This document shows, one piece after another, positions 8,730-15,329 of a DNA stretch of 64,000 nt. Both the position numbers and the translations under genes were made by a program. This stretch comes from Roseburia_C sp031555935 (GTDB lineage Bacteria; Bacillota; Clostridia; Lachnospirales; Lachnospiraceae): positions 65,650 to 129,649 of the forward strand of contig JAVBTX010000001.1 in the NCBI GenBank assembly GCA_031555935.1, read 5' to 3'. The notes beneath the pieces were generated by a model. The model was not told the DNA's origin and did no database searches. It saw only the letters and a program-made list of their open reading frames with translations. Position 1 is the first letter of the stretch; each line of letters opens with the position of its first letter.

Positions 8730-9662
8730 ATGAAAAAGATTTGCAACACGTTACTATGCATTTTGGTGGCACTTACCTTGACCGGCTGTTCGTCTTCCGA
8801 TTCCGCCAATTCTTCTGACTCCTACAATTCTTACAATAAGGCGGAGCAGGATTACGATGATGGCTATGCAGATGAGGAGATGAAGGAATATGATTCAGGA
8901 GCTGCTACCCCTGACACTACCATTGATGTCAACAAGAAACTGATTAAAACAGCAGAGGTTATTATTGAAGCAAACGACGTGACTGATGTGTATGCTACTA
9001 TCCTAGCGTTTGCAAAAGAAAATGGCGGTTATGAATTTAGCCAGACCTCAAATAGTTACGAAGCCAGCAAAACGATTGAAGTAACTATCAAAATCAAACC
9101 GGAAAGCCTTGATAGTCTGATTCATTTCGCGGGAACCAAGGGCGACATTGTCGCTAGCAGAATTGACAGTGAGGACATCACCGACAGCTATTACGACAGT
9201 AAAATCCGGTTGGATTCACTCAACAATCAATTGGAAAAGTATAATGGCTTTTTGGAAAACACCAAAAACGTCGAGGAAATGCTTAGGGTTCAAACTGAGA
9301 TTGACCGCTTAATAACAGAAATCGAAGTGCTAGAGGGGCGACTGTCCAAATGGGATAAGCTGGTTGCTGAATCAACCGTGCATTTTACCATTTCCCAAAA
9401 AGTCGACCCATCACTGACACGGCGTGAAATTCATTGGAACGCTTTAAGCTTTGGTGATATGGGGTATCTGATTCGGTCAGGATTTGTATCGATTGTAAAT
9501 ATTATTGTATCTGTTGTACAGTGGCTGGCAATTATTCTGCTCGTGACCTCGCCGCTCTGGGCAATTCCGACAATTGTTCTGTGCATTGTATTTCGTCAAA
9601 AGATTGCTGCTTTTCGTAAGCGACGGAAGGAAAAGAAACTGTTGAAAAAACAAAAATCATAA
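8730..9662 (+). CDS. DUF4349 lipoprotein
   Basis: 310 residues from ATG 8730, chosen because AAGGAGG (8715-8721) precedes it and a lipoprotein signal with lipobox LTGC (Cys20) follows. A Ser/Asp/Tyr-rich linker precedes the DUF4349 core (about 70-235): IKTAEVIIEANDV, DSEDITDSYYDSKIRLDSL, and a helical stretch LEKYNGFLENTKNVEEMLRV. A C-terminal TM helix (VVQWLAIILLVTSPLWAIPTIVL) precedes a basic tail. The family is found in bacterial envelopes and has no assigned function. An upstream in-frame extension to 8448 is not supported by a ribosome site. The gene stands alone, followed by a terminator. Confidence 0.88.
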   Translation: MKKICNTLLCILVALTLTGCSSSDSANSSDSYNSYNKAEQDYDDGYADEEMKEYDSGAATPDTTIDVNKKLIKTAEVIIEANDVTDVYATILAFAKENGGYEFSQTSNSYEASKTIEVTIKIKPESLDSLIHFAGTKGDIVASRIDSEDITDSYYDSKIRLDSLNNQLEKYNGFLENTKNVEEMLRVQTEIDRLITEIEVLEGRLSKWDKLVAESTVHFTISQKVDPSLTRREIHWNALSFGDMGYLIRSGFVSIVNIIVSVVQWLAIILLVTSPLWAIPTIVLCIVFRQKIAAFRKRRKEKKLLKKQKS

Positions 9663-9669
9663 TACTTCT

Positions 9670-9716
9670 AAAAAAGAATGGGAAGCCTTGGTGTTGAAGG
9701 ATTTCCATTCTTTTTT
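9670..9716 (+). terminator. Intrinsic terminator of the DUF4349 gene
   Basis: Arms AAAAAAGAATGG and CCATTCTTTTTT form a hairpin ending in a run of six T, 8 nt after the stop at 9662. Confidence 0.8.
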
Positions 9717-9723
9717 GATGGTG

Positions 9724-9744
9724 TGTATACAACTTATGTATACA
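9724..9744. promoter_or_regulatory. 21-bp palindrome TGTATAC-N7-GTATACA, putative operator
   Basis: Perfect 7-bp arms around AACTTAT, located 66 nt upstream of the ATG at 9810. It is downstream of the terminator, so it belongs to the next gene. The regulator is unknown. Confidence 0.4.
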
Positions 9745-9809
9745 TATTTTAATCGGTTTTTGGCATACTACAAAGAGGTGAAATGGCAAAACAGATAGGA
9801 GCTACCAGT

Positions 9810-10397
9810 ATGAATTTTACAGATATCTATGAGATTATTTTTCGGTGCATTTTAATTGCATTCGGTATTTATCATATTTTTAAACGCCAGATAAAAATCG
9901 TTGCTACAGTTGTAATGATTTACGTTTTATCTTACCTATCATTCTTTATTAACAAACTGTTTGATATCAAGATTGACACATTAAGCAATCTAATCTATTT
10001 GATTATTTTACTAATGGCGATGTACCTCGGCAGCTCGCTCAAATTCTATGATAAGTATAAAAACTGGGACCGCTATATCCATACGTTGTCGGGGGTTGGA
10101 TTTGTTGGTTTTGGAATTGCCATCGCACGTAGCAACAATGGCATCAACAAATTTAGCATTTTGCTTTTGGGTTTTACATTTTCAGTTACTATTCATATGT
10201 TCTGGGAAGTGCTTGAGTATTTAACCGACTGTCTTGCTCACAGCAATGCCCAAAGATGGCAGAAAAACCATAATTCGGTGAATCACGTTTCGCCTAATGC
10301 AATTCAACCAGCCGGACTGGTTGACACGATGAATGATACAATTTGCTGTATGATTGGTGCAGGGCTTGCTATGATTGGCTGGTGGTTCACGTTATAA
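9810..10397 (+). CDS. Multi-pass membrane protein, DUF2238-like
   Basis: 195 residues from ATG 9810, preferred over ATG 9783 because AGGAG (9797-9801) sits 8 nt before it, while the earlier ATG touches its own Shine-Dalgarno-like sequence. About five TM helices: FRCILIAFGIYHIF, IVATVVMIYVLSYLSFFI, LSNLIYLIILLMAMYLG, TLSGVGFVGFGIAIA, ILLLGFTFSVTIHMFWEVLEY. The WEVLEY motif and the conserved VDTMNDTICCMIGA near the end recall small YjdF/DUF2238-type membrane proteins. Function unknown. It overlaps the convergent acetyltransferase gene by 6 nt. Confidence 0.7.
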   Translation: MNFTDIYEIIFRCILIAFGIYHIFKRQIKIVATVVMIYVLSYLSFFINKLFDIKIDTLSNLIYLIILLMAMYLGSSLKFYDKYKNWDRYIHTLSGVGFVGFGIAIARSNNGINKFSILLLGFTFSVTIHMFWEVLEYLTDCLAHSNAQRWQKNHNSVNHVSPNAIQPAGLVDTMNDTICCMIGAGLAMIGWWFTL

Positions 10398-10871
10398 TAG
10401 CGAAAGCTTCATTTCCGTAAAATGCGTAGATGGGTTTAATTCTTCAAAACCAAGTTTTTGATATAATGGTTTTCCTAACTCTGATGCGGAAAGCTCAACA
10501 TAAGATAGTTTTTGTTTTTTTGCTTCATTAATTAGCATTTTCATTGCACTGGCAGCATATCCTTTTTTACGATATTTCGGATAGGTCAAAACATTTAAAA
10601 CAGTTCCAATTCTTCCAGTTGGAAATGATAAATTAGCGGGTTTCGCTGAAATTGCCAGAAATGCCACAGAAGCGATTTCATTTTCAACTTCCACAATGGC
10701 AACATAGAAGTCTGTATTTAGATATGTTGAATAATACTGTCTGAGGTTGGCTTCAATCACTTTTTTCTGTTCCGATGATACCTCCCATTTTTCAGTTGCA
10801 AAATAATCAAATCTTACTTTTATGAGTTTGTCTATATCATCCAAAGATGCCATACGAATATTTCCAAGCAT
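10392..10871 (-). CDS. GNAT-family N-acetyltransferase
   Basis: 159 residues. The fold is indicated by IRMASLDDIDKLIKVR at the N-terminus, a central strand IASVAFLAISAKP, the acetyl-CoA loop region VLTYPKYRKKGYAASAMKMLI (R-x-x-G-x-A) and a C-terminal ELSASELGKPLYQKLGFEE. It transfers acetyl from acetyl-CoA to an unidentified amine. It resembles, at family level, the acetyltransferase at 46.9 kb (TAS-DMG-LYENFGF there). Confidence 0.85.
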   Translation of the reverse strand: MLGNIRMASLDDIDKLIKVRFDYFATEKWEVSSEQKKVIEANLRQYYSTYLNTDFYVAIVEVENEIASVAFLAISAKPANLSFPTGRIGTVLNVLTYPKYRKKGYAASAMKMLINEAKKQKLSYVELSASELGKPLYQKLGFEELNPSTHFTEMKLSLL

Positions 10872-10901
10872 AGTCTTTACCTCAACTTTCCTTCTACATA
10901 T

Positions 10902-10944
10902 AAAACAAAAGAAGTCAATCGTCTAACAACAATCAACTTCTTTT
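10902..10944 (-). terminator. Terminator of tRNA-Leu(AAG)
   Basis: On the minus strand AAAAGAAGT...ACTTCTTTT continues inward with G-U-containing pairs to about 15 bp, and GTTTT follows. It lies 15 nt after the tRNA 3' end. Confidence 0.75.
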
Positions 10945-10958
10945 ATCAAAAATTTTAC

Positions 10959-11043
10959 TGCGGAAGATGGGACTTGAACCCACACGAGCGCATTGCCCAC
11001 AAGATCCTTAGTCTTGCTCGTCTGCCAGTTCCGACACTTCCGC
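10959..11043 (-). tRNA. tRNA-Leu, anticodon AAG
   Basis: An 85-nt cloverleaf: acceptor GCGGAAG/CTTCCGC with discriminator A, D-arm, anticodon stem CAAGA/TCTTG with loop CTAAGGA (T33, anticodon AAG, G37), a long class II variable arm, and T-arm GTGGG TTCAAGT CCCAT. CCA is not encoded. The length and long variable arm fit leucine. An A at position 34 is unusual in bacteria (see findings). Confidence 0.92.
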
Positions 11044-11079
11044 ATATCGTATTAACTTTTCTGTCACAACGACTTTAAA

Positions 11080-11108
11080 ATAATAACAAATTGCTGGGCT
11101 TTTGTCAA
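11080..11108 (-). promoter_or_regulatory. Promoter of tRNA-Leu(AAG)
   Basis: On the minus strand TTGACA, a 17-nt spacer and TATTAT, ending 36 nt before the tRNA. Near-consensus and correctly spaced. Confidence 0.75.
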
Positions 11109-11134
11109 TAGCTTTTTGTTTCTTAATTTCCCCC

Positions 11135-11163
11135 TTGACTTATTCCTTAAAAACCGCTATACT
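11135..11163 (+). promoter_or_regulatory. Promoter of tRNA-Leu(CAG)
   Basis: TTGACT (11135-11140), a 17-nt spacer, TATACT (11158-11163), ending 19 nt before the tRNA. The two leucine tRNA promoters are divergent. Confidence 0.78.
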
Positions 11164-11182
11164 AGCATTTGCAAGTTCGCTT

Positions 11183-11265
11183 GCAGGAGTGGCGGAATGG
11201 CAGACGCGCAGGCTTCAGGTGCCTGTGGTAGCAATATCGTGTGGGTTCAAGTCCCATCTCCTGCA
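11183..11265 (+). tRNA. tRNA-Leu, anticodon CAG
   Basis: An 83-nt cloverleaf: acceptor GCAGGAG/CTCCTGC plus A, anticodon stem CAGGC/GCCTG with loop TTCAGGT (anticodon CAG), long variable arm, T-arm GTGGG TTCAAGT CCCAT. Reads CUG. No encoded CCA. Confidence 0.94.
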
Positions 11266-11272
11266 CTAACTT

Positions 11273-11308
11273 ATCCCGATAGTCTTTACAGATTATCGGG
11301 ATTTTTTT
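11273..11308 (+). terminator. Terminator of tRNA-Leu(CAG)
   Basis: ATCCCGATA / TATCGGGAT 9-bp stem followed by T7. Confidence 0.88.
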
Positions 11309-11313
11309 GTATT

Positions 11314-11667
11314 CTAAACTTTTCGCAAAATCTTTTCCATTGCCTTGCCTTTTGCCAGCTCATCAACCAGCTTGTCCAAGTAACGAATCTCTTGCATCAA
11401 CGGGTCTTCTACTTCTTCTACCCGTACTCCACAGACCACACCTTTGATTAATTTACGGGCTGGATTTAACGCTGGTGCTTCTGAAAAGAAGGTTTCAAAA
11501 TCAACGTCTGTTTTTAATAGACCATCTAGTTCTTCCTGACTATAGCCAGTTAGCCAGCAAATGATTTCATCTACTTCTACCTTGAAGCGCCCTTTTCGCT
11601 CCGCCTTGGTAACATAGAGCGGATATACACTTTGTACCGTCATTGTAAATATATTATTTTTACCCAT
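11314..11667 (-). CDS. DUF2200 family protein
   Basis: 117 residues, typical full length for DUF2200. Recognisable blocks are VYPLYVTKAERKGR, EVDEIICWLTGYS and PLMQEIRYLDKLVDELAKGK near the end. Cytosolic, no TM or signal peptide. The family is widespread and has no known function. A GGAGGC ribosome site precedes ATG 11667. Confidence 0.85.
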   Translation of the reverse strand: MGKNNIFTMTVQSVYPLYVTKAERKGRFKVEVDEIICWLTGYSQEELDGLLKTDVDFETFFSEAPALNPARKLIKGVVCGVRVEEVEDPLMQEIRYLDKLVDELAKGKAMEKILRKV

Positions 11668-11719
11668 TTATAGCCTCCTTGCAACTCCATCTGATTTCTT
11701 AAATTATAACAAACTTTTG

Positions 11720-11805
11720 TACAAAAATATAGAGACTATCCAAAACATATACCCAACCTCTCTGGAATCCCATAAAAGGAAGTAACGTTTTGCAACAGTC
11801 TCTAT
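11720..11805 (-). terminator. Long-stem terminator of the feo operon
   Basis: Outer arms ATAGAGACT (11729-11737) and AGTCTCTAT (11797-11805) enclose about 59 nt. On the minus strand a T-rich tract follows (11720-11728). It lies 11 nt after the small Cys-rich gene, the last gene of the feo operon. Confidence 0.6.
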
Positions 11806-11816
11806 TGATAATTTCG

Positions 11817-11954
11817 TTAATGACAATGCCCACCACAATGCTTGCAGTCATTTCCACATTGAATTGATTTCCCTTGTTTCTTATCTTTTATCATGCCTCT
11901 TACAATCAGACCGACAATGCCGATGATAACAAGTCCGGTTATAATTGTTCCCAT
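11817..11954 (-). CDS. FeoB-associated Cys-rich membrane protein (45 aa)
   Basis: A small gene: MGTIITGLVIIGIVGLIVRG, a basic stretch KDKKQGK, then CGNDCKHCGGHCH. One N-terminal TM helix followed by a Cys/His cluster (four Cys, two His) is the pattern of the FeoB-associated family (PF12669 type). It starts 37 nt after feoB on the same strand, preceded by a GGAGATAG ribosome site. It probably sits in the membrane with the Cys/His tail facing the cytoplasm and may handle iron for FeoB; that role is inferred from context. Confidence 0.88.
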   Translation of the reverse strand: MGTIITGLVIIGIVGLIVRGMIKDKKQGKSIQCGNDCKHCGGHCH

Positions 11955-11991
11955 CACTATCTCCTTCTATTTTGACCGCGCGAAATTTATT

Positions 11992-14154
11992 TCATGCTGC
12001 CATTTTCAACGTCTTGCTTTCCTTATATGGACGCAACAGTAAATATACAAATCCGATCATTAATAAAAATGCTACCACCGTTCCAAATCCAAATACCCCA
12101 ACGGATATCCAATTGCCTATCTGGTATACGCAAAGCGATACGACATATGCCAAACCAGTCTGATAACCAATCGTAATCCAAAACCAGCGCGCATTATTCA
12201 TTTCCCGTCGAATCGCACCCATTGCCGCAAAGCAAGGTGCACAAAGCAAGTTAAATACCAAAAATGAGTATGCCCCAATTGCGGTCATGCTGCTCGCTAA
12301 GGAACCCCATATTTCGGCTCCGTCTTCGGCCACTTCGGCAAAACCAAAGAGTATGCCAAAGGTTCCAACCACATTTTCCTTTGCAATCAGACCGGTCACT
12401 GCCGCTACTGCCATCTTCCAATCGCCCCAGCCAAGCGGTGCGAATATTGGTGCAATAAAACTGCCGATTGTGGCCAGAATACTCGCATCTAATTGCTCTG
12501 CTTCTAACATTCCAAAAGAGCCATTCACCCAACCAAAGCTCATCATAAACCATAGCACCATCGTCGATAACAAGATAATCGTTCCCGCCTTTTTGATAAA
12601 AGACCAGCCACGCTCCCACATACTCCGCAGCACGTTTCCAATCGTTGGCAGATGATAGGCTGGTAATTCCATTACAAATGGGGCCGGGTCACCAGCAAAC
12701 ATTTTTGTTTTCTTTAAAATAATGCCAGAGCAGATAATTGCGGCAATGCCCACAAAATATGCGCTTGGAGCTACCCACCAGGCGCCCCCAAACATCGCGC
12801 CGGCAATTAATGCGATAATCGGCAGTTTTGCGCCGCATGGAATGAAGGTGGTGGTCATGATTGTCATCTTTCGGTCACGGTCATTTTCAATGGTACGACT
12901 CGCCATAATCCCTGGTACACCGCAGCCACTGCCAATTAACATTGGAATAAATGATTTTCCCGACAGTCCAAATTTACGAAAAATACGGTCCATGATAAAT
13001 GCTACACGCGCCATATATCCACAAGCCTCCAAAAATGCCAAGAAGATAAACAGCACCAGCATCTGTGGCACAAAGCCAAGTACTGCACCAACACCAGCCA
13101 CAATACCATCTAAAATCAACGATTGCAGCCAGTCGGCACAACCAATCGCATTTAACAGATTTCCAAGTAATACGGGAACCCCCGGTACTTCCAAGCCAAA
13201 CAAGCTAAAACCGTCGCCAAACAAGCCATCATTGGCCCAGTCGGTCGCCCATGCTCCAACCGTCGTTACTGAGACAAAATAAACCAGAAACATTACTACG
13301 GCAAAGATTGGCAGGGCCAGAAAACGATTGGTCACGATGCGGTCAATTTGATCTGATATTGTCAGCTTTTTTCGATTACTCTTCGTACAACATTCACCAA
13401 TGATAGATGAGATATAGACGTATCTTTCATTGGTAATGATGCTCTCAGTATCATCGTCAAACTCAGCTTCCATTGATGCTATCTCAGCCGAAACATCTGG
13501 AATAACTTTCATCTGAGCACCAATTTTATCATCTCGTTCCAACAGCTTGATGGCAAAGAAACGTTTCTGCTCGGCTTTAATCTCTGTCCCGATTTTTGTT
13601 TCAACGATATGAATCATTGCTTCTGCTGCTGGTGCAAATTCATGAACCGGTACGTTGATGTCTTTTTTCTTGGCCAATACCACTGCCTTCTCTGCCGCCT
13701 GTTGAATTCCGATTCCCTTAAGCGCGGAGATTTCAACAACCTCGCAGCCCAGTTTTTTGCTTAATTTGTCAATATGTATCTGGTCGCCTGTTTTCTCCAA
13801 AATATCCATCATATTGACCGCCATAATAACCGGTATGCCAAGCTCCATAATCTGCGTTGACAGATATAAATTTCGCTCGATATTCGTTCCATCAACAATA
13901 TTGATAATCGCATCAGGACGCTCTGTAATCAGATAATTACGCGCCACCACTTCCTCTAATGTATATGGTGATAAGGAATAGATTCCCGGTAAGTCGATGA
14001 TTGTTACATCCTTATGACCTTTTAATCGGCCTTCTTTTTTTTCAACCGTTACTCCTGGCCAGTTTCCGACAAATTGGTTAGAACCTGTCAGGGCATTAAA
14101 TAACGTTGTTTTTCCGCAGTTTGGATTTCCTGCTAATGCAATTCTAATTGACAT
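11992..14154 (-). CDS. feoB: Ferrous iron transporter FeoB
   Basis: 720 residues. The N-terminal G-protein domain has G1 GNPNCGKTT (8-16), G3 DLPGIYSL and G4 NMMD. A helical spacer (about 165-270) is followed by the permease with gate motifs CGVPGIMASRTI and IPCGAKLPI and about ten TM helices. It moves Fe2+ into the cell, the main iron route in anaerobes. It follows two feoA genes on the same strand and has its own GTTAG-N6-CTAAC operator just upstream. Ribosome site GAGGAGC before ATG 14154. Confidence 0.97.
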   Translation of the reverse strand: MSIRIALAGNPNCGKTTLFNALTGSNQFVGNWPGVTVEKKEGRLKGHKDVTIIDLPGIYSLSPYTLEEVVARNYLITERPDAIINIVDGTNIERNLYLSTQIMELGIPVIMAVNMMDILEKTGDQIHIDKLSKKLGCEVVEISALKGIGIQQAAEKAVVLAKKKDINVPVHEFAPAAEAMIHIVETKIGTEIKAEQKRFFAIKLLERDDKIGAQMKVIPDVSAEIASMEAEFDDDTESIITNERYVYISSIIGECCTKSNRKKLTISDQIDRIVTNRFLALPIFAVVMFLVYFVSVTTVGAWATDWANDGLFGDGFSLFGLEVPGVPVLLGNLLNAIGCADWLQSLILDGIVAGVGAVLGFVPQMLVLFIFLAFLEACGYMARVAFIMDRIFRKFGLSGKSFIPMLIGSGCGVPGIMASRTIENDRDRKMTIMTTTFIPCGAKLPIIALIAGAMFGGAWWVAPSAYFVGIAAIICSGIILKKTKMFAGDPAPFVMELPAYHLPTIGNVLRSMWERGWSFIKKAGTIILLSTMVLWFMMSFGWVNGSFGMLEAEQLDASILATIGSFIAPIFAPLGWGDWKMAVAAVTGLIAKENVVGTFGILFGFAEVAEDGAEIWGSLASSMTAIGAYSFLVFNLLCAPCFAAMGAIRREMNNARWFWITIGYQTGLAYVVSLCVYQIGNWISVGVFGFGTVVAFLLMIGFVYLLLRPYKESKTLKMAA

Positions 14155-14207
14155 TTCTTTGCTCCTCTTCTTAAATCAGTCTCCTTTGTTAGTCTTTCAA
14201 CACCATT

Positions 14208-14223
14208 GTTAGCAATAACTAAC
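14208..14223. promoter_or_regulatory. DtxR-type iron box upstream of feoB
   Basis: GTTAGCAATAACTAAC: 5-bp arms, 6-nt spacer. It has the same arms and spacing as the box in the feoA promoter (14733-14748). Located between feoA and feoB, it suggests an internal iron-controlled start or roadblock. Confidence 0.6.
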
Positions 14224-14240
14224 CGTATGGTAAAAAAAAT

Positions 14241-14462
14241 TTATTCTACTTCAATCATTTCAGCATCCATTTTGCGCAGTGACAATTCATATCCGCGAAC
14301 CGTAACTTCAATCGGGTCACCAAGCGGTGCTACTTTTCTGACATATAACTCAACGCCTTTGGTAATGCCCATGTCCATTATCCTACGCTTAACTGGGCCT
14401 TCACCGGTAAGCTTCTTTACTTTGACTGTCTGCCCGATGGCAGCTTCTTTTAATGTGCTCAT
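14241..14462 (-). CDS. feoA: FeoA-like SH3-fold protein (second copy)
   Basis: 73 residues, with AAIGQTVKVKKLTGEGPVKRRIMDMGITKGVELYVRKVAPLGDPIEVTVRGYELSLRK: the G-x-x-x-R-x-x-D-M-G motif and the PLGDP core of FeoA. It probably binds FeoB and modulates transport. It is separated from the first feoA by 18 nt. Confidence 0.94.
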   Translation of the reverse strand: MSTLKEAAIGQTVKVKKLTGEGPVKRRIMDMGITKGVELYVRKVAPLGDPIEVTVRGYELSLRKMDAEMIEVE

Positions 14463-14480
14463 AAATATCTCCTTTTTGCT

Positions 14481-14690
14481 CTATACCATTATTTTGTTTG
14501 CCATGTCTTTCCCAATCGCAACTCTGGAATCCTTGACATTGACAATCATATTTCCGCCTATTTCTGAAACAACCGTAACAAGTCCGCCCGTGACAAATCC
14601 AAGGTTTTCCAAAAATCTGCGAGTTTCCTCTTTTCCACCAACCTTTTTTATGACGTTGGCTTCTCCTTCTCTCATCATTGTTAACGGCAT
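14481..14690 (-). CDS. feoA: FeoA-like protein (first copy)
   Basis: 69 residues with MREGEANVIKKVGGKEETRRFLENLGFVTGGLVTVVSEIGGNMIVNVKDSRVAIGKDMANKI. It matches FeoA but is more divergent at the PLGDP position (EIGGN). It is the first gene of the operon, 43 nt after the -10 of the iron-box promoter. Two FeoA copies ahead of FeoB are common in Clostridia. Confidence 0.92.
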   Translation of the reverse strand: MPLTMMREGEANVIKKVGGKEETRRFLENLGFVTGGLVTVVSEIGGNMIVNVKDSRVAIGKDMANKIMV

Positions 14691-14732
14691 ATTCTCATCC
14701 TCTTTCTTCCATGCATTATTAATTGCTTCACA

Positions 14733-14764
14733 GTTAGTATATGCTAACCACTATTAGTTGTCAA
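14733..14764 (-). promoter_or_regulatory. feo promoter with overlapping iron box
   Basis: On the minus strand TTGACA (14759-14764), a 17-nt spacer and TATACT (14736-14741). The palindrome GTTAG-N6-CTAAC (14733-14748) covers the -10 hexamer. A metal-loaded DtxR-like repressor bound there would block RNA polymerase. The divergent regulator gene starts 135 nt away. Confidence 0.78.
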
Positions 14765-14803
14765 GAACTTTTATTGCAATTCGCTAATTGTATTTCTAAA
14801 AAT

Positions 14804-14832
14804 TTGAAATGCATCTATTTGTATGTTATACT
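14804..14832 (+). promoter_or_regulatory. Promoter of the DtxR-like gene
   Basis: TTGAAA (14804-14809), a 17-nt spacer, TATACT (14827-14832). No GTTAG-N6-CTAAC box overlaps it, so the regulator itself is probably not strongly autoregulated. Confidence 0.65.
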
Positions 14833-14898
14833 TACTGCAATTAAAACGAAAACATGCTTTAACGGGATGTAACACTACTTTGGAGAATGGAGATTGCT

Positions 14899-15258
14899 AT
14901 GACAATAAATGAATCTGCTGAAAATTATCTTGAAACGATTTTAATGCTTAGCCAGCAACTTCCGGTGGTCCGCTCAGTGGACATTGCCAATGAATTGGGA
15001 TTCAAAAAATCAAGTGTCAGCATTGCAATGAAGAATCTGCGTGAGAAAAATCACATCACGGTAACAGATGCCGGTTTTATTTACCTGACTGATTCTGGCA
15101 AAGAAATTGCAGATATGATTTATGAGCGGCATGAGCTGCTGTCCTCCTGGCTGGAAAGCCTTGGTGTTCCAAAAGAAATTGCCTCCGAGGATGCCTGTAA
15201 AATCGAACATATTATAAGTAAAGAAAGCTTTGATGCAATTAAACGTCTAGCGAAATAA
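14899..15258 (+). CDS. DtxR/MntR-family metal-dependent repressor
   Basis: 119 residues from ATG 14899, chosen for the GGAG 6-8 nt upstream (an ATG at 14887 is too close to its ribosome site). Winged helix: VRSVDIANELGFKKSSVSIAMKNLREKNHI, then TDSGKEIADMIYERHELLSSWLESLGV and the metal site EDACKIEHIIS. The Cys in DAC-x-x-EH matches the iron-type DtxR/IdeR site; MntR has Glu there. With the divergent feo operon and its two matching palindromes, this is most likely the iron repressor of feo. It is short and lacks an SH3-like domain. Confidence 0.88.
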   Translation: MTINESAENYLETILMLSQQLPVVRSVDIANELGFKKSSVSIAMKNLREKNHITVTDAGFIYLTDSGKEIADMIYERHELLSSWLESLGVPKEIASEDACKIEHIISKESFDAIKRLAK

Positions 15259-15259
15259 A

Positions 15260-15304
15260 ACTGACCGACAAGAGTTAAATTATATCTAACTTTTGTCGGT
15301 CAGT
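15260..15304. terminator. Bidirectional terminator hairpin
   Basis: Arms ACTGACCGACAAGAGTTA / TAACTTTTGTCGGTCAGT (about 18 bp, one G-U). On the minus strand TTTTATTT follows. It lies between the convergent dtxR-like gene and the solute-binding lipoprotein gene. Confidence 0.8.
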
Positions 15305-15329
15305 CTCTATCGTGCGCCGGTTATTTTAT

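Noticed and set aside
11116..11451. Plus-strand open frame across the tRNA-Leu(CAG)
   Set aside because: It runs through the tRNA and its terminator and into the opposite strand of the DUF2200 gene.
12287..13282. Long plus-strand frames opposite feoB
   Set aside because: Pro/Ser/Ile-rich shadows of the FeoB coding strand without ribosome sites or recognisable domains.
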